Below the pieces are notes generated by a model, which worked only from the letters and a program-made list of their open reading frames with translations, was not told where the DNA came from and did not search any database. The position numbers and the translations under genes are program-made. DNA of 64,000 nt from an uncultured Clostridium sp. (lineage in GTDB: Bacteria > Bacillota > Clostridia > Clostridiales > Clostridiaceae), in NCBI GenBank assembly GCA_903789665.1, contig CAIFEX010000016.1:1-64000 (forward strand), in the 5' to 3' direction. The number at the start of each line of letters is the position of its first letter. Within the stretch, counting starts at the first letter, position 1. Below, in pieces: positions 35,065 through 44,047 of this stretch.

Positions 35065-36036
35065 TCAGTGTTGGCTATTTATGATGGGAAATAATTTTTT
35101 TAATTTCCTGTAAAGTGTCATTCTTGGAATTCCCAAGTTTTTTGCTGTTTTTGATTTATTAAAATTATTTTTTATAAGCATGTCCATTATTAATTTGCTT
35201 TCGGCTTCATGCATGGAGCTTTTTAGAAGTTCATTTTTATCATGATGGGTTTTCAACAGGAATTCAGGTAAATCGTCCATAGTTACAACTTTACCTTTGG
35301 AGGTTATCATTATTCTTCCCAATATATTTATTAATTCTCTTATATTACCGGGCCAGTTGTAGTCTGATAATGCTTTTAATATGCCGTCGGGAAAATATTT
35401 TTTTATAGAGTATTTCCTGTAAAACCTATCCTGTAAAGATTTTACTAAAACTGGTATATCATCTTTACGTTCCCTAAGAGGGGGAATTTCTAGGCTTAAA
35501 AAATTTAGCCTGTAATATAAATCTCTCCTAAATGTTCCCTGGAGTATCTTTTCCTTTAAATCATAATTGGTGGCGGCTATAACCCTTACATCTATGTTTG
35601 TTATTTTATTGCTGCCTATGCGTTCTATTTCATTTTCCTGTAGAACCTTTAGGAGTTTTGCTTGAAGAATTAATGGCATATCGCCTATTTCATCGAGAAA
35701 TATAGTTCCACCATCTGCCAGTTCGAATTTTCCAAGCCTGCCTTCTTTGGAAGCCCCGGTGAAAGCTCCGCTTTCATACCCGAATAATTCGGATTCTGCA
35801 AGATTTTCCGGTATTGCGGCACAATTTAACCTGACAAATGGTTTGAATTTTCTTTTGCTTTTGTTGTGAATAGCATGGGCGAACATTTCTTTGCCGACGC
35901 CGCTCTCGCCGCTTATGAGTACAGTAAAATCCGTATCTGCAAATTTTCCAGCCATTTTTTTACATCTTTTTCCTTTAACCGAATTTACCAAAATATCATC
36001 GAATGTATATTTTGCACTGAATGATTTATTGTTCAT
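35065..36036 (-). CDS. Sigma-54-dependent activator without sensory domain
   Basis: Enhancer-binding protein of 323 residues: an AAA+ domain (about 10-245) and a C-terminal Fis-type helix-turn-helix (about 275-318). Walker A is GESGVGKE (43-50), the sigma-54 contact loop is GAFTGA (90-95) and Walker B is TIFLDEIGD. There is no N-terminal PAS, GAF or receiver domain, as in PspF, so its activity must be controlled by another protein or by its level. ATG with AAAGGTGA. It is divergent from a transporter gene that has a sigma-54 promoter, so that gene is the likely target. Confidence 0.94.
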   Translation of the reverse strand: MNNKSFSAKYTFDDILVNSVKGKRCKKMAGKFADTDFTVLISGESGVGKEMFAHAIHNKSKRKFKPFVRLNCAAIPENLAESELFGYESGAFTGASKEGRLGKFELADGGTIFLDEIGDMPLILQAKLLKVLQENEIERIGSNKITNIDVRVIAATNYDLKEKILQGTFRRDLYYRLNFLSLEIPPLRERKDDIPVLVKSLQDRFYRKYSIKKYFPDGILKALSDYNWPGNIRELINILGRIMITSKGKVVTMDDLPEFLLKTHHDKNELLKSSMHEAESKLIMDMLIKNNFNKSKTAKNLGIPRMTLYRKLKKLFPIINSQH

Positions 36037-36065
36037 ATTTGTAATATCACCTTTCGTGGAATTAT

Positions 36066-36111
36066 AAGTGTATCAATATGTTACAAAGAATTGTAACATA
36101 TTGATACACTT
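36066..36111. promoter_or_regulatory. Inverted repeat with 21-base arms upstream of the sigma-54 activator gene
   Basis: Arms 36066-36086 and 36091-36111 are perfectly complementary around AGAA; the inner part reads ATATGTTACAA-AGAA-TTGTAACATAT. It lies 30 bases before the activator ATG and about 300 bases upstream of the sigma-54 promoter of the transporter. It is a good candidate for the activator's enhancer site and for autoregulation. Confidence 0.65.
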
Positions 36112-36360
36112 GATTTCAATGTGAAAAATTATGGAAATATGAAAAAATTTGCTGTAGTCAGATAAGAATAATTAATTGATGAATATGCAATTATCATAGT
36201 TTAATATTATAAATTGATATGAATTAATAGTTGGAAAATTACAATTTTATAAAACGATTTTATAAAAATATATTTTTATATATAAAAGAAATCCTCCGGC
36301 ATTTTATTGTGTGGAAATATTTAATAAATATTATATGAATTATAAAATTCAATATCCCAT

Positions 36361-36393
36361 CAGAATAAATTATAAATTTTATAATTTATTCTG
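36361..36393. promoter_or_regulatory. 33-bp palindrome next to the sigma-54 promoter
   Basis: CAGAATAAATTATAAA (36361-36376) is exactly complementary to 36378-36393 around a single T. It ends ten bases before the -24 element. It could be a second operator or only an AT-rich structural feature. Confidence 0.5.
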
Positions 36394-36402
36394 CACTTTT
36401 TA

Positions 36403-36420
36403 TTGGCATGATAAATGCTT
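36403..36420 (+). promoter_or_regulatory. Sigma-54 promoter of the transporter gene
   Basis: TTGGCATGATAAATGCTT: GG at 36405-36406 and GC at 36417-36418 are exactly ten bases apart, the -24/-12 signature (consensus TGGCAC-N5-TTGC). It lies 55 bases before the ATG and pairs with the divergent sigma-54 activator. Confidence 0.75.
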
Positions 36421-36474
36421 AGTGTAAAAAGCTACCGAAATAATTTTCCGTAATTAAAAAAAGGAGTGAGATTG

Positions 36475-37665
36475 ATGGAACTTTCATCTGTTGAATGTTT
36501 TCTGATAGTAATGGCATTTTTACTAGTAGGAGAAGTTATATCGGAGAAAACAAAAGCTTATGTTCCTTCGGTATTTATCTCTGCTGTTCTGTTTTTGATA
36601 GGGTTTTGGACATTTGCACCAAAGGATATAGTTGTGAGGGCATCTTTTGGCAAAGAGTTCATACAGATTGCCATGGGCCTTCTTCTTGTACATCTGGGGA
36701 CCCTTATGAGTTTGAAGAAATTGATAGCCCAGTGGAAGGCGGTAGTAGTTGCAGTCTGCGGCATATGTGGAATCATAGCTTTAACCATGAGTGTGGGGCT
36801 GTTGTTGTTTGACTGGCATACGGTTATCGCCGCAACACCGCCTCTTACAGGAGGAATAGTAGCGGCACTGCTTATGTCCGAGGGTTTGAAAGCACAGGGC
36901 CTTACTACTTTGGCCGTTCTTCCTATAGCTATGTTTGTAACTCACAGCTTTTTTGGCTATCCCATTACTTCTTGGTGTTTGAAAAGGGAAGGAAGAAGAA
37001 TTGTGAAGGATTTTAGGGAAAATGGTCCCGATCCCAAAGTAATTAAAGAGGGAAGCATGTTTAAGGAGGAAAACAACAGGAAAAAACTTATACCTGCGCT
37101 TCCTAAGGCTTATCAGAGCTCTCCAATGATACTGTTTAAAGTGATATTGGTGTCCATGCTTGCGGGGTGGCTGTCTAAATTAACTGGAGGAGCTGTAAAT
37201 CAGTATGTAATATGCCTCATACTTGGAGTTGTTTTTTGTGAACTTGGATTTTTGGAAGAGCAGTCCCTTGTCAAGGCAGGGGTATTCAACTGGCTTATAT
37301 TGGGACTTTTGGCGTATGTATTCTCTCAACTGTCCAGTGTTACGCCGTCACAGCTTCTGGGAATAATAGGTCCTATAATTGTGCTTATAATATTGGGAAT
37401 TCTCGGCATGTTTATAATGTCAATGCTTGTGGGAAGGCATCTTGGGTTTTCAAAGGAGATGGCTTTTGCCTGTGCACTTACGGCACTTTTTGGATTCCCG
37501 GCAGATTATGTTATAACAACAGAGGTCTGTAAGTCCGTAGGCACTACGGAAGAGGAAAAAAATTATCTGATAGATATATTGCTCCCGAGGATGCTGGTCG
37601 GTGGATTTATGACTGTATCCATTGCTTCTGTAATCATAGCCAGCATATTCCTTAAGTTGTTATAA
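36475..37665 (+). CDS. Integral membrane transporter, sodium/glutamate-symporter-like
   Basis: Hydrophobic protein of 396 residues with about ten membrane segments in two halves and a cytoplasmic loop around residues 165-210 (charged KREGRRIVKDFRENGPDP). The glycine-rich TPPLTGGIVAALLMSEG in the first half and ALFGFPADYVITTE in the second look like the paired re-entrant loops of GltS-type or 2-hydroxycarboxylate-type carriers. I cannot name the substrate. ATG 36475 has AAGGAG eight bases upstream. Its sigma-54 promoter and divergent activator suggest induction by a specific nutrient. Confidence 0.72.
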   Translation: MELSSVECFLIVMAFLLVGEVISEKTKAYVPSVFISAVLFLIGFWTFAPKDIVVRASFGKEFIQIAMGLLLVHLGTLMSLKKLIAQWKAVVVAVCGICGIIALTMSVGLLLFDWHTVIAATPPLTGGIVAALLMSEGLKAQGLTTLAVLPIAMFVTHSFFGYPITSWCLKREGRRIVKDFRENGPDPKVIKEGSMFKEENNRKKLIPALPKAYQSSPMILFKVILVSMLAGWLSKLTGGAVNQYVICLILGVVFCELGFLEEQSLVKAGVFNWLILGLLAYVFSQLSSVTPSQLLGIIGPIIVLIILGILGMFIMSMLVGRHLGFSKEMAFACALTALFGFPADYVITTEVCKSVGTTEEEKNYLIDILLPRMLVGGFMTVSIASVIIASIFLKLL

Positions 37666-37677
37666 ATTATTTGTTGG

Positions 37678-37723
37678 CAGAAAAGCCGTATGCAATCAAT
37701 TAAAATTGCATACGGCTTTTCTG
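37678..37723. terminator. Bidirectional terminator
   Basis: Nineteen-base arms CAGAAAAGCCGTATGCAAT (37678-37696) and its complement (37705-37723) pair perfectly around an 8-base loop. It separates the convergent transporter and cvfB-like genes and can work for both. Confidence 0.9.
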
Positions 37724-37734
37724 CGATTCGACGT

Positions 37735-38589
37735 TCATCTTATGAGTTTGGTACCATTTTTATCCTGGTAAATTAGATTCCTTCTCATAAGCCCTCCAAG
37801 AGCATTTTTAAAATAATTTTTGCTTTCATGGAAAACTTTTTTTATGTCATCGGGGGAACTCTTGTCATTATAGGGCATAAACCCATTATGACATTTTAAA
37901 TAATCGAGTATTGTATCTTCCAGGGACAGCCTTTCATATTTTGGAGTTTTCCTGGGGGTAAGTCCTAATTTGCCATCTTCATAGATTTTTTTTACTCTTA
38001 AATTCAGTTCGTCACCAATTTTGAGCTTTGTAAAATATTCATTGCTTAGTATGACTCCCGTGTATTTTTTGTCCACTACTACCATAGCGCTGTTGTTTGT
38101 CTGAAATCCGTAGACAATACCTTTTACTTCTGCTCCTATGTGGTACTTTTCGTCTTTATCTTCAACTTCCAGAAGATATCTGCCTATATCTGTGGTTGCG
38201 GCTATTCTGCTCGTTTTATCAAGGTAGATGTAAAAAGGATAATATTTTCCAACCTCAAGTGTATATTTTTGCTCAGATATTGGAGCCAGTATATCTCTTT
38301 CCAGGCCTATATCCACGAAATATCCAAAGTCTACCCTTGATACCACTTTTAACAGTGCAATTTCACCGACTACCGCGGCAGGGGATTTGAGAGTCGCAAT
38401 TACCCTGTCCTTTGAATCCCTGTATATGAAGGCATTTACCTCATCTCCTATAGAAAGTTCATTTTCCAAGGCGTTTTTGTTTGGAAGAAGTATGTCGTCA
38501 CTGGTTTTGCCCGTTTTGGCGTCCAGATAATATCCGAATCCTGTTTTCCGGACAATCTTTAAAAGATTGAATTTCCCTATAAGTATCAT
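37735..38589 (-). CDS. cvfB: S1 RNA-binding protein (CvfB/YitL family)
   Basis: RNA-binding protein of 284 residues with tandem S1-like OB domains (about 2-62, 70-132 and 145-212) and a C-terminal winged helix (about 220-284). The conserved N-terminal GFGYYLDA and the second-domain VDFGYFVDIGLERDILAP fit CvfB. In Staphylococcus this family affects virulence-factor RNA levels, and in other Firmicutes the role is unclear. ATG with AGGAG. It appears to be transcribed alone between a terminator and the germination genes. Confidence 0.9.
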   Translation of the reverse strand: MILIGKFNLLKIVRKTGFGYYLDAKTGKTSDDILLPNKNALENELSIGDEVNAFIYRDSKDRVIATLKSPAAVVGEIALLKVVSRVDFGYFVDIGLERDILAPISEQKYTLEVGKYYPFYIYLDKTSRIAATTDIGRYLLEVEDKDEKYHIGAEVKGIVYGFQTNNSAMVVVDKKYTGVILSNEYFTKLKIGDELNLRVKKIYEDGKLGLTPRKTPKYERLSLEDTILDYLKCHNGFMPYNDKSSPDDIKKVFHESKNYFKNALGGLMRRNLIYQDKNGTKLIR

Positions 38590-38661
38590 ATGTGTTTCAC
38601 TCCTAACTTTTTAAAAGCCCAAAGCTTATTATATACTATTGCAAAAATTTACACCAGAAGA

Positions 38662-39774
38662 TTAACCGCCGAAATTTGTTTTAGTAGAAGATCCCTCCAC
38701 TGTAACGTGAACCTCTAATTTAAGCTGGCTTTTTTTGAATATATCGTCTGGATTTTCTCTGGGATACCTTCTTTGAAAGTCTTCTGCTATATTGAATATA
38801 TCCAAATTTTTTTCCCTGTATTTTTTAAATATATCTTCACAGGCAAAAGCTATATTATTTTCTGCATTTGATTCCAGCAATTTTATAGAGTCCTGATTTA
38901 AATTCATTTTATTCTGTGCCTCGGATATACTTGCCTTTGTGTTTATTATTTTTTTTACTACCAGTTTTTCGCCGTCATAGTGCATCTTTGTTCTCGTAGA
39001 ATTTTTTAATATTTCCAGGCTTACATATTTAGATGGAACATTTGGATTTGTGACTTCCATAGAACCTGCCTTTATATTGTCCAGTATAAAATTATAACCC
39101 AGTGCATTTTCCCTTCTCAGTGTATCTACCATTTTATAATTGACCATTATGGCACCGTCTCCGATCTCCAGCCTGTTTTCCAGCTGTTCCTGTTTTATCT
39201 GGACGATCGGGATGACGGATGTCTTGGCTCTGGTATGCATTTCATTTAGAAAATCGTTAAAACTGGTCATAACTTCTCTGGAGGAGGAAGGTATGTTTCT
39301 TATTAAGTCATGTATGAAGATTCCAAGGTATTCCTGGCCTTTTAATTTCATATTCAAGAAATTGTCAGGACATCCCTTTAAAACAGCTATATTTGCCCTG
39401 AGGACAAATTCCTGGTCTCTTTCAAAAATATCCAGAAAGTCCTTTATACCGTATTCTGCAGCTTTTTGTGTAAATATGATCCCCATAGTCTGGGTATAAT
39501 TCAGTTTATAATTTGAGGATAGATTTATGTCCCTTATAGTTTCAAACATAGTTTTCTTTGAGCTCCTAAAGAGAATTCTCTGGTCGCTGTTGGAAGAACT
39601 TGTAACAGTTTTTTGTGGCCTGAAGGCTTCCACGTAGAGTATAGGGTTACCCTGATTATCCACATCTATTATACAGGCTGTTGCGAATATAACTTTGTCT
39701 ATGTCATTATAGTTAAAACATCCGCCGAGAAAAGATGTACATATTATTAGAAGGCAGCAAAGAAATTTTTTCAT
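38662..39774 (-). CDS. gerC: Germinant receptor C subunit (Ger(x)C lipoprotein), set 1
   Basis: Lipoprotein subunit of a spore germinant receptor, 370 residues, anchored in the spore inner membrane. The signal peptide ends in LGGC. The mature part has the GerAC fold, with DIDKVIFATACIIDVD at the start, ETIRDINLSSNYKLNYTQTMGIIF and a C-terminal helical third ending in KSQLKLEVHVTVEGSS. It overlaps the upstream gerA gene by four bases on the minus strand. A B subunit is missing from this strand; the nearest gerB is divergent at 41272. Confidence 0.93.
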   Translation of the reverse strand: MKKFLCCLLIICTSFLGGCFNYNDIDKVIFATACIIDVDNQGNPILYVEAFRPQKTVTSSSNSDQRILFRSSKKTMFETIRDINLSSNYKLNYTQTMGIIFTQKAAEYGIKDFLDIFERDQEFVLRANIAVLKGCPDNFLNMKLKGQEYLGIFIHDLIRNIPSSSREVMTSFNDFLNEMHTRAKTSVIPIVQIKQEQLENRLEIGDGAIMVNYKMVDTLRRENALGYNFILDNIKAGSMEVTNPNVPSKYVSLEILKNSTRTKMHYDGEKLVVKKIINTKASISEAQNKMNLNQDSIKLLESNAENNIAFACEDIFKKYREKNLDIFNIAEDFQRRYPRENPDDIFKKSQLKLEVHVTVEGSSTKTNFGG

Positions 39775-41171
39775 ACTTTATCATCCTTGTTGAAATTATT
39801 GTTTGATATATTGGTGAGTTTTCCTCTAAAAATAATATCCCTGTATCTCAAATTCTTTTTGGTCAGTATGGGTGTGATATACGGATAGCCGCAGCTGTCC
39901 AGTGATGCTATGGCAGATACCATGACGAACATTCCCATTAAAAATCCGAGCATTCCTATTAGAGAACATAGAAACAATATTATAGAGCTCCACAGTAAAA
40001 TGGGACCGTATAGTTTGGGTGTCAAGAAGGAGGATATGGCAGATATGGCCACTATTATCACTGTACTTTGAGAAGTAAGGCCAGCACTTACCGCTGCCTG
40101 GCCAAGTATTAGGGCTCCCACTATGCTCATAGACTGTCCAATAGGCTGTGGAAGCCGTATGCCAGCTTCTCTTAAAAGCTGGAAGAAAAACGACATCAGG
40201 TAGATTTCCAATATAGTGGGAATAGGTACATCTGCCCTGGATGAAGAAAGCCTGAAGACAAATATAAGCGGTATTAGCGAAAAATGGTAGGTGGTCAGGG
40301 CTATATAAAGTCCGGGTAAAAATACTGAGATTCCGAAAGAAATTATTCTGATTATCCTTACTATACTCGTATAATAGGTATTTAGGTAATAGTCGTCCGC
40401 CATCTGGAAATTTTCTATAAAAAAATAGGGTGCACTCAGTGCAAAGGGGGTGCCGTCTACGAGAATGACCACCCTTCCCTGAAGTATTTTAGATGCTGCG
40501 GTATCGGCCTTTTCAGTATATCCTACGGTATCAAAAATGGTTCTTGAATTTTTTAACTGTTCTTCTATATAATTTGTGTCCAGGAGAAAATCTATATTCA
40601 TTTTTGAAAATTTACTGTTGATGTATTTAAGCACCTTTTGTGAAACCAGATCCTGAAGATACAGGAAGGCTACGGTCGTATTGGAAATATTACCCACAAT
40701 CTTGTAATCTATTTTAAGCTGGGGGCTTTTTATTCTCCGCCTTATAAGGGATATATTATCCATCAGGGCTTCTGTAAAACCTTCTCTCGGACCCTTTATC
40801 ACTGTTTCGGTTAGAGGTGTGTTTATACTCCTCTTGCTAAATCCCTTAGCTTCACAGTACAGGGCATTGTTATAAAAATCAGATATGATTATGACGTCGC
40901 CAGATAATATGTGAAGCAGCATATCATCCCTGGAATTTACATCACCCAGTGAATTGCTGTAAAGTACTTCGTCTTTTATCATTTCCGCATCGGTTATCAG
41001 TTTGCTGCTTTTTATAAGCGGTGCTATTATATATTCACTTATAAATTTTGAATCGCACATATTATCTATAAATAATAGGTATATGGTTCCCCTGCTGCAT
41101 TTTATCTCACGGTGTTTCAAATCCGAATTACCCTTTAGTTTCTCATTTATATAATTTAAATAATCATTCAT
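39771..41171 (-). CDS. gerA: Germinant receptor A subunit (GerA family), set 1
   Basis: Membrane subunit of a germinant receptor with an N-terminal soluble region and about five C-terminal membrane helices. The conserved GPREGFTEALMDNISLIRRRI, GRVVILVDGTPFALSAPYFF and REAGIRLPQPIGQSMSIVGALILGQAAV blocks are present. The frame opens at ATG 41219, but no Shine-Dalgarno precedes it, whereas ATG 41171 has GGTGA upstream (466 residues). Choosing 41171 leaves about 100 bases between it and the divergent gerB for two promoters. It is followed by gerC with overlap. Confidence 0.92.
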   Translation of the reverse strand: MNDYLNYINEKLKGNSDLKHREIKCSRGTIYLLFIDNMCDSKFISEYIIAPLIKSSKLITDAEMIKDEVLYSNSLGDVNSRDDMLLHILSGDVIIISDFYNNALYCEAKGFSKRSINTPLTETVIKGPREGFTEALMDNISLIRRRIKSPQLKIDYKIVGNISNTTVAFLYLQDLVSQKVLKYINSKFSKMNIDFLLDTNYIEEQLKNSRTIFDTVGYTEKADTAASKILQGRVVILVDGTPFALSAPYFFIENFQMADDYYLNTYYTSIVRIIRIISFGISVFLPGLYIALTTYHFSLIPLIFVFRLSSSRADVPIPTILEIYLMSFFFQLLREAGIRLPQPIGQSMSIVGALILGQAAVSAGLTSQSTVIIVAISAISSFLTPKLYGPILLWSSIILFLCSLIGMLGFLMGMFVMVSAIASLDSCGYPYITPILTKKNLRYRDIIFRGKLTNISNNNFNKDDKV

Positions 41172-41271
41172 ACTTTCATCACCAGATATATTATCTGTAT
41201 TTTCTTGAATAACATTCATGGTTTAGCAGATAATATTTGTATGTAAAATTTAGTGTGAATGGAGATTATTT

Positions 41272-42357
41272 ATGGGCAAATTCAATTTTAAACATATATT
41301 TTTCATAGTATCTGCCCTCTCGATATCGAGTTTGAAAACCTACCCGCAAATTTTTATGAATATGTCTGGTAGGGACAGCTGGGTGGCAATTATAATAACT
41401 TGTGTGATAATGCTGGTTTATTTTGATTACCTGATAAATATATGTTTGAAAAATAATTGTTATAGTTTGCATGAAATATTTACTACTTCCTTTGGAAATT
41501 TATTTGGAAGTGTGCTTTTAATTTTGTTTTCCATAGCTATCTTTTTATCTCTTCTTGAAAGTGCCTCTGTAGAGGCAAATGTAGTACATACCAATTTTTT
41601 TATAGAAAGTCCCGTATGGTATATATTGCTTTTTATAGTGATACCGGGTTTTTATACCGTAAAAAGAGGCAGATATTCTGTAATGGCAGTTATCATGGTG
41701 TGTATAGCCATTTCTGTGTTCAATGGGATAAATCTGGCCCTTTTAACGTCCAGGTTCAAGAATTACTGCAGGATGTTTCCAATATTCGAGCATGGAATAA
41801 ATGCAAATTTTTTCTTATCAATTTTAAAATCAATTGGCATGTATTCTTCTATTGTCATAGCACTGCCTTATTTGAGCCAGCTGGAAGTTAAAAAGGGACT
41901 CAGAATTTATTCATTTATGGGTAATTTGTTTGTGGCACAGATGATAATTGTTGCCATAATAGGAATACTTGCCACTTTTAATGTGGAAAGGGCGAACACG
42001 ATTGTCTATCCCAAATTGGTTCAGACCCAGCTCATATCATATTTTGGATTTATAGCAAGCGGCGAATTCTATGTGATATTTCAGGTAATATCGGGTTGGT
42101 TCTCAAAATATATAACTTCATTTTTTGCCCTGGTGCTTATACTTAGGGAGTTTAAAATTGACAAAACTATAAATTCCAATATATTTTTGATTGTATTTAC
42201 TGCTGCAATATACATAATATCCTATTTCATTTCCAGAAATTTGTTTTCACTCTTTAAATTTCTGAATGTGTATGTATACTTATGTGTAATTTTGCTATTT
42301 TTACTTCCGCTGGTTACTTTTACTGTATTCAATATAAAATCTGAAAGAAGGCAGTGA
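41272..42357 (+). CDS. gerB: Germinant receptor B subunit (GerB permease family), set 1
   Basis: Spore germination protein of the amino acid permease superfamily, 361 residues and about ten membrane segments. It starts KFNFKHIFFIVSALSISSLKTYPQ and contains SLLESASVEANVV in the region that binds germinant in GerAB proteins. ATG with GGAG. It lies divergently from the gerA-gerC pair on the minus strand and is followed four bases later by a second gerA. It can complete either the minus-strand set or be an extra B subunit of the plus-strand operon. Confidence 0.9.
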   Translation: MGKFNFKHIFFIVSALSISSLKTYPQIFMNMSGRDSWVAIIITCVIMLVYFDYLINICLKNNCYSLHEIFTTSFGNLFGSVLLILFSIAIFLSLLESASVEANVVHTNFFIESPVWYILLFIVIPGFYTVKRGRYSVMAVIMVCIAISVFNGINLALLTSRFKNYCRMFPIFEHGINANFFLSILKSIGMYSSIVIALPYLSQLEVKKGLRIYSFMGNLFVAQMIIVAIIGILATFNVERANTIVYPKLVQTQLISYFGFIASGEFYVIFQVISGWFSKYITSFFALVLILREFKIDKTINSNIFLIVFTAAIYIISYFISRNLFSLFKFLNVYVYLCVILLFLLPLVTFTVFNIKSERRQ

Positions 42358-42361
42358 CAAT

Positions 42362-44032
42362 ATGGGCAATGTATTTAAGAATTTAATTTCTCTCATTACA
42401 TACAGGCGTGAAAAAGAAATACAGAATTTTTATATACCTGAAGAAAATGAGAATTCAGATAATAATTACAGTTATGATTCTTTTAATATAAAAAATGATT
42501 TCAAGATCCCGACAGATATTGATTCCAATATAAAATTTATAGAGCAGGAGTTTCATTATCCTGTCAACAGGGATATCATAGTGAGAAAAATCAAGATTTC
42601 GGGAAAATATGACGCATTTATAGCTTATTTGAATGGTGCTGTAGACAATAATATTGTAAATAATTTTATATTGAGGCCTCTTCTGAATTATAGAATCACT
42701 GCAGGTGAGGATCGATCCCCTAAAAAAGAGGAGGTGGATTTCATCTTAAACAATGTGGTTGAAATCAATTATATGAAGACCGTGGATAAACCCAAAGATG
42801 TCATATACCAGATAATTGTAGGCAATACGGTGGTTTATATAGACGGATGCTGTTACTACGGCATCTATGGCACTAAGGGCTTTGAAAAAAGAGAAGTGAA
42901 CACACCACAGACGGAGGGTTCTGTGAAGGGATCCTATGAAGCTTTTACTGAAAATTTGTCTACTAATGTAGCCCTGATAAGAAAACTTATAAGGAACAAG
43001 GATCTGATCACGGAAAAACTCCGTGTAGGGGACAGCAACAATAATGAATGTGCCATCATGTATATAGAAGGCATAGTGAATCCTGCAATAGTTCAGGAGA
43101 TAAAGAGGAGGATCAGCAGTGTAAAGACGGATTTTATATCCGGGACAGGAATGCTTGGAGAGTATATCAGTGATAATACATGGTCTTTGATTCCAACTGT
43201 ACTTTCTACAGAGAGAACTGACAGGACATGCTACTATATTATGGAAGGCAGGGTGGCACTTATTTCCAATGGCACACCTTATGTACTCATTGTGCCAATT
43301 ACATTTTTTACACTGTTCCACACTTCGGAAGATTACATTTTAAAATGGCAGTATAGTTTCCTGCTGAGGGTTGTCAGGATCTTTGGAATACTTGTATCCC
43401 TGCTGCTCCCGGGAATGTATGTGGCACTTATAAACTACCATCAGGAGATGATTCCCTCCTCCCTCCTTATTTCGATTGCAAGATCTAGGGAAGAAGTGCC
43501 TTTTCCCACCATTGTAGAAGTCATATTCATGGAAATTTCATTTGAACTCATAAGGGAAGCTGGCGTAAGAATACCGGGAATTCTGGGAAATACCATAGGT
43601 ATAGTGGGGGCTCTTATAATAGGCCAGGCAGCTGTTCAAGCAAGTATAATAAGCCCTATTTTAATTATAGTCATTTCCTTTACCGTACTTGGAAATTATT
43701 CCATACCAGATTTCAGTTTGACCTATGCTACCAGAATAATTAGGTTGTCCTTCATCTTGTTCGGATATGTGCTGGGGTTTCTGGGTGTATGTCTGGGGAT
43801 AGTGGCAAGTATAACCATAATGTGCAATTTGAGATCCTTCGGAGTTCCTTTTTTCTCCAATTTTCCACCTAAGACAAGGAAGAGCAGGGATACTGTTTTA
43901 AATTATCCTATTTGGAAACAGGAATTCAGACCTGACGAATTGAATACCATGGATCCGAGGAAACAGCCCAAAAATCCTAGAGGATGGATAAATCAGGATG
44001 CCAGTGTTAAAAAGAGGAATAAAAACATTTAA
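42362..44032 (+). CDS. gerA: Germinant receptor A subunit (GerA family), set 2
   Basis: A 556-residue GerA-type protein. A hydrophilic N-terminal region of about 310 residues, with GSYEAFTENLSTNVALIRKLI, precedes the membrane region containing REAGVRIPGILGNTIGIVGALIIGQAAV. A basic, proline-rich tail of about 45 residues follows the last helix. It is longer than the A subunit of set 1 at both ends. The Shine-Dalgarno AAGGCAGTG overlaps the end of the preceding gerB. The next gerB and gerC follow at once. Confidence 0.93.
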   Translation: MGNVFKNLISLITYRREKEIQNFYIPEENENSDNNYSYDSFNIKNDFKIPTDIDSNIKFIEQEFHYPVNRDIIVRKIKISGKYDAFIAYLNGAVDNNIVNNFILRPLLNYRITAGEDRSPKKEEVDFILNNVVEINYMKTVDKPKDVIYQIIVGNTVVYIDGCCYYGIYGTKGFEKREVNTPQTEGSVKGSYEAFTENLSTNVALIRKLIRNKDLITEKLRVGDSNNNECAIMYIEGIVNPAIVQEIKRRISSVKTDFISGTGMLGEYISDNTWSLIPTVLSTERTDRTCYYIMEGRVALISNGTPYVLIVPITFFTLFHTSEDYILKWQYSFLLRVVRIFGILVSLLLPGMYVALINYHQEMIPSSLLISIARSREEVPFPTIVEVIFMEISFELIREAGVRIPGILGNTIGIVGALIIGQAAVQASIISPILIIVISFTVLGNYSIPDFSLTYATRIIRLSFILFGYVLGFLGVCLGIVASITIMCNLRSFGVPFFSNFPPKTRKSRDTVLNYPIWKQEFRPDELNTMDPRKQPKNPRGWINQDASVKKRNKNI

Positions 44033-44047
44033 AGTAGGTGGAGATTT

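Noticed and set aside
36066-36111. Intrinsic terminator
   Set aside because: No U tract follows on either strand and no gene ends there; position between divergent genes fits an operator better.
42746-43321. 191-codon minus-strand ORF inside gerA set 2
   Set aside because: Antisense shadow of a conserved gene, with composition typical of the reverse frame.
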